A DNA stretch of 64,000 nucleotides, taken from NCBI GenBank assembly GCA_037138595.1, contig JBAXIB010000016.1:19107-83106 (forward strand), given 5' to 3'. Under the pieces are notes generated by a model, which was not told the DNA's origin, did not search any database, and saw only the letters and a program-made list of their open reading frames with translations. Below, in pieces: positions 34,775-42,655 of this stretch; within the stretch, counting starts at the first letter, position 1, and each line of letters begins with the position of its first letter. Source of the stretch: UBA4742 sp037138595. Lineage in GTDB: Bacteria > Actinomycetota > Acidimicrobiia > Acidimicrobiales > Acidimicrobilacustridaceae. Both the position numbers and the translations under genes were made by a program.

Positions 34775-36949
34775 GTGACCACGCCACCGGATCCCAGTTC
34801 TCATGTTCCAGCCCCGACGGTCGATGACTGGACGTCACTTGCCGCCAAGGAACTCAAAGGCGCCCACCCTGACTCGCTCGTTTGGGCGACGCCAGAGGGC
34901 ATCGAGGTAAAACCGCTTTACACCGCCGCCGACGTTACGTCGCTTCCGCCGGCTCAGCGCGAAAACCTCCCCGGCTTCCCCCCGTTTGTGCGCGGCGTCC
35001 GTGCCTCAATGTATGCGAATCGCCCCTGGACGATTCGCCAATATGCCGGATTCTCGACGGCAGAGGAATCCAACGCGTTTTACCGTCACAACTTGGCCGC
35101 TGGTCAGATGGGATTGTCGGTTGCTTTCGATCTCGCAACCCATCGTGGTTATGACAGCGATCACCCGCGGGTCGTTGGTGATGTTGGAAAAGCTGGCGTT
35201 GCGATTGATTCAGTCGAAGACATGAAGGTGCTGTTCGACGGAATCCCGCTCGAAAAGATGTCGGTGTCGATGACCATGAATGGCGCGGTCATCCCCGTGC
35301 TCGCCATGTTCATTGTCGCGGGAGAAGAACAAGGTGTCGATCAGAGCCAACTCAACGGCACGATCCAAAACGACATCTTGAAAGAGTTCATGGTCCGCAA
35401 TACCTACATTTATCCACCCGCCCCTTCCATGCGTGCCGTAGCCGACATCATCACCTACACATCACGCCACATGCCCCGCTATAACTCCATTTCGATATCC
35501 GGCTATCACATGCAAGAAGCTGGAGCTACCGCTGATCAGGAACTCGCGTTCACCATTGCCGATGGCCTCGAATACGTTCGGGCTGCGCTCGCCCAAGGTC
35601 TCGATGTCGACGAATTCGCTGGTCGCCTGAGTTTCTTTTTCGCCATCGGAACAAACTTCTTCATGGAGATCGCCAAACTTCGCGCCGCTCGACTGCTTTG
35701 GCACCGAGTCATGACGCAGTTTGATCCCCAAAAACAGCAGTCGCTGATGTTGCGCACCCATTGTCAGACTTCGGGCGTCTCACTCACTGAGCAAGACCCC
35801 TACAACAATGTCGTGCGAACCGCAGTCGAAGCCATGGCCGCAGTTCTTGGGGGCACGCAAAGTCTTCACACCAACGCATTCGATGAAGCGCTTGGGCTCC
35901 CGACTGAAATGAGTTCGCGTATTGCGCGCAATACCCAACTGATTCTTGCTGAAGAAACCGGAATCACCCATGTCGTCGACCCACTTGGCGGCAGTTACTA
36001 CGTCGAGGCGCTCACCAATGACCTCGCTGAAAAGGCGTGGGAACTGATTGAGGAGATCGAACAACTCGGCGGCATGACAAAGGCAGTCGAATCAGGTTTG
36101 CCCAAATTGCGAATCGAAGAATCGGCAGCGAAACGTCAGGCCCGAGTTGATCGAGGCCAAGACGTCGTCGTCGGCGTCAACAAGTACGTGCCGGACAACG
36201 TCGAAATGGTTGACGTGCTCAGTATCGACAACACCCAAGTTCGTGAAGGACAGATCGCCAAACTGCAACGAGTCCGGGCCGAGCGAGATGAATCCGTTTG
36301 CCAAGCTTCACTCGCGGCACTGACCGAGGGTGCTCGGGGCGAAGCAAACTTGCTCGAACTCGCGATCGATGCCGCTCGAGCACGCGCCACCGTTGGTGAG
36401 ATCTCAGACGCCATGGAGGTGGTATTCGGCCGCCACCGCGCTGAGATACGTAGCATCTCTGGTGTGTACGGACAGGCCTATCAAGGCGACGAGGGATTCG
36501 CCGCCATACAGCATGAAATCGAAGCCTTCGCGATCACTCACGGAAGGCGGCCTCGTATCCTGGTAGTCAAGATGGGACAGGACGGACACGACCGAGGTGC
36601 GAAAGTTATCGCCACCGCATTTGCCGACCTTGGTTTCGATGTGGACATCGGACCACTGTTCCAAACGCCGGCCGAAGCGGCCCGCGACGCGGTCGAAAAC
36701 GACGTCCACGTCGTCGGCGTTTCGAGTCAAGCTGCCGGCCATCTGACCTTGGTCCCGCAGTTGATCGACGCGCTTAACGAGGCCGGAGCCAACGATGTCC
36801 TGGTCGTGGTCGGAGGGGTGATCCCGCCGCAAGATTACGAAGCGCTAACCGACGCGGGCGTCGCTGCAATTTTTGGACCTGGAACCAACATCCCAGAAGC
36901 CGCAAGCAAAGTGCTCGCGCTTATTACCGAACGACGAAGAGCGGGCTGA
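34775..36949 (+). CDS. mutB: Methylmalonyl-CoA mutase, large (catalytic) subunit
   Basis: A 724-aa adenosylcobalamin-dependent mutase interconverting methylmalonyl-CoA and succinyl-CoA. The substrate-site segment RPWTIRQYAGFSTAEESN holds the conserved tyrosine, KEFMVRNTYIYPP the arginine and SISGYHMQEAGATA the histidine of methylmalonyl-CoA mutases. The C-terminal cobalamin domain has the DGHDRG base-off motif. This agreement favours methylmalonyl-CoA over ethylmalonyl- or isobutyryl-CoA. No MutA small subunit is in the window; it may act as a homodimer. Start is a GTG. meaB follows after 4 nt. Confidence 0.96.
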   Translation: MTTPPDPSSHVPAPTVDDWTSLAAKELKGAHPDSLVWATPEGIEVKPLYTAADVTSLPPAQRENLPGFPPFVRGVRASMYANRPWTIRQYAGFSTAEESNAFYRHNLAAGQMGLSVAFDLATHRGYDSDHPRVVGDVGKAGVAIDSVEDMKVLFDGIPLEKMSVSMTMNGAVIPVLAMFIVAGEEQGVDQSQLNGTIQNDILKEFMVRNTYIYPPAPSMRAVADIITYTSRHMPRYNSISISGYHMQEAGATADQELAFTIADGLEYVRAALAQGLDVDEFAGRLSFFFAIGTNFFMEIAKLRAARLLWHRVMTQFDPQKQQSLMLRTHCQTSGVSLTEQDPYNNVVRTAVEAMAAVLGGTQSLHTNAFDEALGLPTEMSSRIARNTQLILAEETGITHVVDPLGGSYYVEALTNDLAEKAWELIEEIEQLGGMTKAVESGLPKLRIEESAAKRQARVDRGQDVVVGVNKYVPDNVEMVDVLSIDNTQVREGQIAKLQRVRAERDESVCQASLAALTEGARGEANLLELAIDAARARATVGEISDAMEVVFGRHRAEIRSISGVYGQAYQGDEGFAAIQHEIEAFAITHGRRPRILVVKMGQDGHDRGAKVIATAFADLGFDVDIGPLFQTPAEAARDAVENDVHVVGVSSQAAGHLTLVPQLIDALNEAGANDVLVVVGGVIPPQDYEALTDAGVAAIFGPGTNIPEAASKVLALITERRRAG

Positions 36950-36953
36950 CATC

Positions 36954-37973
36954 GTGGCGGCGGCTTTTGACGACGAAACATCGGCGCGCCCTGAACAAAT
37001 GATTCTCGGAATTCAGGCCGGTGAACGTCGGTCACTCGCCCATGCCATCACCTTGGTTGAATCGACGCGTACCGACCATCGGGCGCAAGCTGCCGAAATC
37101 CTCGAGGCGGTCTTACCCCTGACGGGAAACTCGACGCGAATTGGCATTAGCGGTTCACCCGGAGTCGGCAAGTCAACCTTCATCGAGGCCCTCGGCCTGC
37201 ACATTGTCAATACCGGTCGACGCGTTGCCGTACTAGCGGTTGACCCCACAAGTTCGCGCACCGGCGGATCGATTCTCGGCGATAAGACCAGAATGGTCGA
37301 TCTTTCGAATCGAACTGACGCCTTTATTCGACCGTCTCCAGGTGGAAATCAACTCGGCGGCGTTGCTCGTCACACTCGCGAAGCCATGTTGTTGTGCGAA
37401 GCCGCCGGATTCGATGTCGTCATCGTGGAAACTATTGGAGTCGGCCAAAGCGAGGTTGCCGTTTCAGACATGGTCGACCTGTTCTTGTTGCTGGTTGCCC
37501 CAGGTGGGGGTGACGAACTCCAGGGCATCAAACGCGGGATTATGGAACTCGCCGACATCGTTGTCGTAAATAAAGCCGATGGCGACCTCGCTGCCGCAGC
37601 CGGTCGAACTACGGCCGAATACACCAATGCGCTGCACCTCATTCGCCCCAAGTGGGCCAGTTGGACACCTCAGGCGCTGTCGTGTTCATCGCTCCAACGC
37701 GACGGTATTGCCAGCGCGTGGGAAACCATTGAGGCATTCGGTGCGGCCATCGAACAGTCGGGCGAGCGCTCAGTAAACCGATCGCAACAATCGGTGGCAT
37801 GGATGTGGTCGGAGGTTCAAGACACCTTGCTTGATCAATTGCGCACCGACTCCGAAGTTCAAGCACTGGTTCTGGACTTCGAGCGTCAGGTGGCGGCGGG
37901 AACCACTTCGCCAACCCATGCCGCTCGTTCCCTGCTCAACGTATTCGGTAATTCCCCAGTCGCAGGTAGTTAG
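36954..37973 (+). CDS. meaB: MeaB family GTPase, methylmalonyl-CoA mutase chaperone
   Basis: A 339-aa G3E-class GTPase that protects and reloads the mutase with adenosylcobalamin. Walker A SGSPGVGKST, the VDPTSSRTGGSILGDKTRM switch, RPSPGGNQLGGVAR, ETIGVGQSEV and NKAD (the G4 motif) are visible, with a helical C-terminal dimerisation arm. The start is the GTG at 36954, 4 nt after the mutase stop; a frame reaching to 36873 would overlap the mutase by 77 nt. The gene ends overlapping the convergent glycosyltransferase gene by 4 nt. Confidence 0.94.
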   Translation: MAAAFDDETSARPEQMILGIQAGERRSLAHAITLVESTRTDHRAQAAEILEAVLPLTGNSTRIGISGSPGVGKSTFIEALGLHIVNTGRRVAVLAVDPTSSRTGGSILGDKTRMVDLSNRTDAFIRPSPGGNQLGGVARHTREAMLLCEAAGFDVVIVETIGVGQSEVAVSDMVDLFLLLVAPGGGDELQGIKRGIMELADIVVVNKADGDLAAAAGRTTAEYTNALHLIRPKWASWTPQALSCSSLQRDGIASAWETIEAFGAAIEQSGERSVNRSQQSVAWMWSEVQDTLLDQLRTDSEVQALVLDFERQVAAGTTSPTHAARSLLNVFGNSPVAGS

Positions 37974-40402
37974 CGACGAATGACCCGCACTATTCGGCTG
38001 CCCATCTGAACCAAAAGCAGCCGCAAACCACCGTCGTGGATGTACTGCCGTGCCAATACCAAATCCGCTCGAACACCGCGTGGTGCCGGCGTTAATTCAG
38101 TCGGATGCGGGCCAGCAAAAGATCCCACTAACCCTTCCATTAGATCGGGTGCCCGACGAGGGGATCGGCAGAAATCGACGAGTGGACGCAATGCTTCGGT
38201 CCAAACCAATTCCGGGATAATGGCGCGAATGTTGTCCTTACAATCCTCAGAGCGAACGTGATCCTCAAGCAACACACCAAGCGCGTCAGCGAGTGCCGGT
38301 GGGTCTTGAGGCACCACGGCGATTCCAAGGCCGCGATGTTCAATGAGTTCAGCGAGGGAATCGCCAGTAGTTGTTACCGTTGGCAACGTCGCCCAAAAAT
38401 AGTCGAGTACTCGAGTTCGAAACGAGAAATCGGTCTCGACATGATGGAAGTGAGTGGTCACCGCCACGTCGGCATCAAGTAAGAAGTTTTGCCGTTGCCC
38501 ATAGGGCACCCACTCTTCATTGAAAAACACGTGAATTCCGGTGAGCCCAAGTTGATCCGAAAGTTCGCGTGCGGCAATGGCCATGCGCATCTCAGGAATG
38601 TCCGCATTTGGGTGACGCATACCGAGAAACACCAGCCGCACGTCGCTTCGACGGTGCCGCAGCTGGTCAATCGCCGTTATGAGCGTAAGCGGGTCAAACC
38701 AGTTGTAAACCCCACCTCCCCAGAGCACCACCGCGTCATCAGGTCCAATCCCAGGAATCACGCCTCGAATGCCCGGACCCGTTCGCTCGGGCGGCTCGTC
38801 AGCGATGCCGAACGGCACAATTGCTATGAGGGAATCAAGACTAGGGTCGGCGTCATAGGTTGCCGGGTTAACCCGACCAAGCGATGCCAGGTGGCCTAAC
38901 CACAAGTCACGCTGCTTACCGCTCGCGCACAAGAAAAAGTCTCCGCGCAACAGTTGCTCATTCAGTACCGCAGTTGCGTCGCGAACGGCGCGGCGACGGA
39001 TTCGCTCACCATCATCCCGCGCTTGTTCGAGCTGCTCGAGGTGCAGCGGATCGTAAATGTCAGCGACGAACACCTTTATCGAATGACGAAAGCTCGCCAA
39101 TCCCGCCATGACCCAACCTTGAAAAACGAAAACGTCGCACCACTCCACTAACTCATCAACATCAGCGTGACGGACGGCTTCAACCGAAAAACGCGGATCG
39201 GTAAGTTCGGCAACGGTAATGCTCACGAGTCGCACTTCATGTTCGAGTGAAAGTTCTTCTGCCAACCGCCACGCCCGAATCGCCGGACCAGCCATCTTCG
39301 AAGCAATGCTGTCAGCTGTGGCGACAACGATTCGTCGACGTCCACCAAAACGCGAAAGTTCGGGATGCGCGGCAATTGTTGCTTCATGTCCGGCACGGAA
39401 CTCATCGGTCGGTGTATCAGGGACCAGCGCCGGGCCGAGCACCGAAAGGACCTCGGCGTCAGGCCGCCGCCGGGTTTTTTGCCGCGCCGCGCGTTCGGGT
39501 TCCAGCACAGCCAACATCGACGTGAACGCTCGGACCCCGGCGTCGCTGTCCCTCTCGGTTACAGGTGACGCGACACCGTTCGTGGGAATGTGGCCAGCTA
39601 GACGAAGGCGACTCAGTTCAAGAGCCGCCGGGAGAGCCGCCGCCAAGCTCACGTCGTCGAAGTTTCGATACAACATGGCTAAGGCATCGACTTCAGCTCG
39701 GACCGCAGCAGTCCACGCCACGTCGTCGCTACCGCTCTGCGGCGTTAGTTGGGTTGGCGCCACGCTCGAAACGCTCAGGGTGCGGTCGATCAGCACCTCT
39801 CGGCCGGCCAGCCAAAGTCGCCATGCGAGGTCTATGCCCGCGAACGGCTGGTCAAGCCCGAGGTCAAACGAATTGACCCCATCGAGTTCAGCTCGACGTG
39901 CTACCCATGCGTGGCCAGCAATCATTGTGCGTTCCGTGAGCGGCCGTTGCCCCACTGCTGGGGTTGGCCCGGCCGGAACCACCGGAAGCGGATGACCGGT
40001 AAAGCACAGTCCGGGCGATAAAGCCGGTACTCGAACTCCATCTGGTCCCGAGACGGTGCCAGCGATGATTGCCGCACCGTGCTCACGATCAAGCGCGGCG
40101 AGTGCGCGCCCGACCCAATCCTGATCCACCGATACGCCCGCGCGGACATACACAATGCGTTCGGCGCGTGTTGCCGCGATTCCCCGGGCCAATGCATCGC
40201 CATGAGTCGCCCCGGGGGCATCAATGACAACATGACCTGAAGTCACCCCTTGAATAGTTGAGCTGTTGGCCACCACGATGACCTGCACCGGAGCACCGTC
40301 AATCACCATGGTGGCAGCAGCCGACAGCGTGTGTTCAATGCCGCTCGCCGATCCAGTGGCGTCAACCAGCAGCGCTACTGATGGTCGTCGCACGCTACTC
40401 AT
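37970..40402 (-). CDS. Two-domain glycosyltransferase (GT2-like plus GT4-like)
   Basis: An 810-aa protein. Residues about 1-330 resemble a GT2 fold (VALLVDATGSASGIEHTLS, then YVRAGVSVDQDWVGRAL), though the DxD site is poorly preserved. Residues from about 357 form a GT4-like enzyme beginning RRRIVVATADSIASKMAGPA, with a LWGGGVYNWFDPLTLI linker and the ETDFSFRTRVLDYFWATLP donor region. Such tandem enzymes accompany ABC-dependent glycan exporters. The start at 40402 overlaps the wzt stop by 8 nt, so it belongs to the wzm-wzt operon. The sugars are unknown. Confidence 0.85.
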   Translation of the reverse strand: MSSVRRPSVALLVDATGSASGIEHTLSAAATMVIDGAPVQVIVVANSSTIQGVTSGHVVIDAPGATHGDALARGIAATRAERIVYVRAGVSVDQDWVGRALAALDREHGAAIIAGTVSGPDGVRVPALSPGLCFTGHPLPVVPAGPTPAVGQRPLTERTMIAGHAWVARRAELDGVNSFDLGLDQPFAGIDLAWRLWLAGREVLIDRTLSVSSVAPTQLTPQSGSDDVAWTAAVRAEVDALAMLYRNFDDVSLAAALPAALELSRLRLAGHIPTNGVASPVTERDSDAGVRAFTSMLAVLEPERAARQKTRRRPDAEVLSVLGPALVPDTPTDEFRAGHEATIAAHPELSRFGGRRRIVVATADSIASKMAGPAIRAWRLAEELSLEHEVRLVSITVAELTDPRFSVEAVRHADVDELVEWCDVFVFQGWVMAGLASFRHSIKVFVADIYDPLHLEQLEQARDDGERIRRRAVRDATAVLNEQLLRGDFFLCASGKQRDLWLGHLASLGRVNPATYDADPSLDSLIAIVPFGIADEPPERTGPGIRGVIPGIGPDDAVVLWGGGVYNWFDPLTLITAIDQLRHRRSDVRLVFLGMRHPNADIPEMRMAIAARELSDQLGLTGIHVFFNEEWVPYGQRQNFLLDADVAVTTHFHHVETDFSFRTRVLDYFWATLPTVTTTGDSLAELIEHRGLGIAVVPQDPPALADALGVLLEDHVRSEDCKDNIRAIIPELVWTEALRPLVDFCRSPRRAPDLMEGLVGSFAGPHPTELTPAPRGVRADLVLARQYIHDGGLRLLLVQMGSRIVRVIRR

Positions 40403-41693
40403 TATTTGTGTCGCCTGACCGCGACGCGGGGTCACCACCATCGCTCGCTCGATCTGCAGATCCGTTTGCTCGAATGGTTTCTGCCCCATCAGGTTGCGCC
40501 GTCCAGCGGCCGCCAAGTGACATCACCCCGCCGAAAGTTTCATGAGGAATCCCAGCATCAACATCGAACCGAACGGCACGCTGACGAAAATCGAAAGGAT
40601 GCACGACCGCGTAGTCATACAACGATGCCGAGATGTCATAGGTGCCGGGCAACAGCATCATCTTGTCGATCGACAGGTCGACTACGCCGGCGCCGTGAAT
40701 CACATCAGGCACGAGTCCCGCCTCTCGCGTATTTGGCCCGGTGACCAACACGCCTTCGATATTAAAAATGGCGAGACCAAACACGGGGCGCTCAACTGGC
40801 TCATCAGCGTGATACCGAACGCGAATCGTGACCGTTTCACCGGTATGCAAACGATTGGTCTCGCGACCGTTCACGTCAAGCAATTGAATGTCATCAATTT
40901 GTGCTTCGCCCGAGCCCCAACGCGCACCGCGCCCATCGGGTTCAGCGCCGGTTTGTCGATCGGTTTGCACCTCAGCGAGATAGTGGTCGACGACCTCGCC
41001 AGCTGGACCCGACATGCGGACCCTTCCATGTTCGAGCCACGCCAGTTCGTCACAGATCGTGCGCATGAGGCCAAGCCCGTGCGAAACCACGACGATGGTT
41101 TTGTCCTGAGCTCGTAGCTCCGCGAATTTTTCGTTGCATCGACGCTGAAACTGTTCGTCACCGACGGCCAAGACTTCGTCCACCAATAACACATCAGGTT
41201 CGACATTGATGGCGACAGAAAACCCCAACCGCACGTACATCCCCGACGAATAGTTCTTAACTGGCGTGTCGATGAATTGTTCGAGGCCAGCGAACTCAAC
41301 GATGTCGTCGTATTTGCGATCGATATCTTTCGATCCCAACCCGAGGATTGCTCCATTCAGGTAAATGTTTTCCTTCCCTGAGAGTTCTGGGTGGAAACCC
41401 GCTCCAAGTTCAAGGAGCGCAGATATTTTGCCATTCACGGTAATCGACCCAGATTCGGGACGCAGAATGCGGGCCATGCATTTGAGCAGCGTGCTTTTCC
41501 CGGAGCCATTCTCTCCGATCAGTCCGAAGGTCGTGCCAGCCGGAACGACGAGTGATACATCGTCGAGCGCCTGAAACTCCTCATAGCGCGCACGACGCCC
41601 ACGCATCAACGTGGCCTTCAAGCTCTGATTCCGATCGTGATACAACCGAAACATTTTGCTGACATTTGCCACGGTGACCGCAGGTTCACTCAT
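40395..41693 (-). CDS. wzt: Polysaccharide ABC transporter ATP-binding protein Wzt
   Basis: A 432-aa ATPase. The N-terminal ABC domain (about 1-245) has Walker A GENGSGKST (60-68), the signature region NYSSGMYVRLGFSVA, and Walker B VLLVDEVLAVGDEQF. The C-terminal half (about 270-400) is a Wzt_C-type beta-sandwich, expected to bind the terminal residues of the exported glycan and so to set chain length or selectivity. The tail is Asp/Ser/Gly-rich. The ATG overlaps the wzm stop (TGATG). The next gene overlaps its end by 8 nt. Confidence 0.94.
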   Translation of the reverse strand: MSEPAVTVANVSKMFRLYHDRNQSLKATLMRGRRARYEEFQALDDVSLVVPAGTTFGLIGENGSGKSTLLKCMARILRPESGSITVNGKISALLELGAGFHPELSGKENIYLNGAILGLGSKDIDRKYDDIVEFAGLEQFIDTPVKNYSSGMYVRLGFSVAINVEPDVLLVDEVLAVGDEQFQRRCNEKFAELRAQDKTIVVVSHGLGLMRTICDELAWLEHGRVRMSGPAGEVVDHYLAEVQTDRQTGAEPDGRGARWGSGEAQIDDIQLLDVNGRETNRLHTGETVTIRVRYHADEPVERPVFGLAIFNIEGVLVTGPNTREAGLVPDVIHGAGVVDLSIDKMMLLPGTYDISASLYDYAVVHPFDFRQRAVRFDVDAGIPHETFGGVMSLGGRWTAQPDGAETIRANGSADRASDGGDPASRSGDTNNE

Positions 41694-42577
41694 CAGAGTT
41701 CCTCCGCCAAACGCGCTTCGAATTTTCGAAATACGACCATCCCAATGACTACGACGCCGAGTGACCATACGGTCACGTATGCCACTTGACTCCACCGCGG
41801 AAATTGCAGGTCATACAGCATCGAACGGAAAATTTGCACAAACGAGAGCATGGGATTCAATACATAGATCGTCTTTACCCACGGCGGAATTCCGTGACTA
41901 TCGGTCACCGTAGTAATCGGATAAATAATCGGCGTCAGGTAGAACCACAATTGGAGACCGATGCCGACGAGGTACTGCAGGTCGCGAAAATACACATTGA
42001 GCACCGACAGCATCAGGCCGATACCCGTCACGAACAACGTCATCAAGACCATGGCGAGAATGATCCCGAGTATCCATGGCAGCACCATGTTGCCGAGTAT
42101 TAGCAAGAACACCATCATGAGACCCATCTCGATGACGAAGCTCCAGTCGAGTGCCAAGACCGTGGCATAAACCAAAATTTCGCGAGGGAAATAGACCTTT
42201 TTGATCAGCCCGGCGTTGCCTAGCAGCGCCACCATCGAGCCATTCATCCCATTGGCCAAGAAGTTCCACGCCAATAATCCGCAGAGCAAGAATGCCGGAT
42301 AGTTGTTCAACCCGCTTGGACTCGTCGTCGGTGAAATACCGATCAGCCGGCCGAAAACGACCGAAAAGATCACCATCGTCGCCAACGGATTAAGCAGCGA
42401 CCACGACCAGCCCAAAACTGATCGTTTGTACTTCCCCCGCAGCTCGCGCAACGTGAGGTTGACCAGGAGGTCCCGAGATTGGGTCAGGTCAGCCAATGGA
42501 TTCATCGAGCGGGGTGCCTCCAGCAGGGCCAGGTCAGGGCGAGACACCGATCCAAGATTTCGGAACGGTACGCGCAT
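41693..42577 (-). CDS. wzm: Polysaccharide ABC-2 type permease Wzm
   Basis: A 294-aa ABC-2 type membrane component: the coupling segment LRELRGKYKRSVLGWSWSLL is characteristic of glycan exporters (TagG/Wzm), followed by six hydrophobic segments, including NAGLIKKVYFPREIL between the second and third. It pairs with Wzt to export an undecaprenyl-linked glycan across the membrane. The start at 42577 is 8 nt after a TAGCCG box (an imperfect leaderless match); a GTG at 42586 is the alternative. Divergent from the 869-aa glycosyltransferase gene. Confidence 0.93.
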   Translation of the reverse strand: MRVPFRNLGSVSRPDLALLEAPRSMNPLADLTQSRDLLVNLTLRELRGKYKRSVLGWSWSLLNPLATMVIFSVVFGRLIGISPTTSPSGLNNYPAFLLCGLLAWNFLANGMNGSMVALLGNAGLIKKVYFPREILVYATVLALDWSFVIEMGLMMVFLLILGNMVLPWILGIILAMVLMTLFVTGIGLMLSVLNVYFRDLQYLVGIGLQLWFYLTPIIYPITTVTDSHGIPPWVKTIYVLNPMLSFVQIFRSMLYDLQFPRWSQVAYVTVWSLGVVVIGMVVFRKFEARLAEEL

Positions 42578-42639
42578 GTCAAGCACGGCTAGTCAATCAC
42601 AGGACCGCTACTAGCCCGGAACATCGCCCCAGTGGCCGG

Positions 42640-42645
42640 TAGCGT
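42640..42645 (+). promoter_or_regulatory. Putative -10 hexamer TAGCGT, leaderless promoter of the 869-aa glycosyltransferase gene
   Basis: TAGCGT, then 10 nt, then the ATG at 42656. The GTG at 42632, an alternative start, would lie upstream of the box, so the box supports 42656. Confidence 0.5.
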
Positions 42646-42655
42646 GGTCCTCTGC

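Noticed and set aside
39219..39995. A 258-codon plus-strand open frame
   Set aside because: It is antisense to the 810-aa glycosyltransferase and has Ser/Arg/Ala-rich shadow composition.
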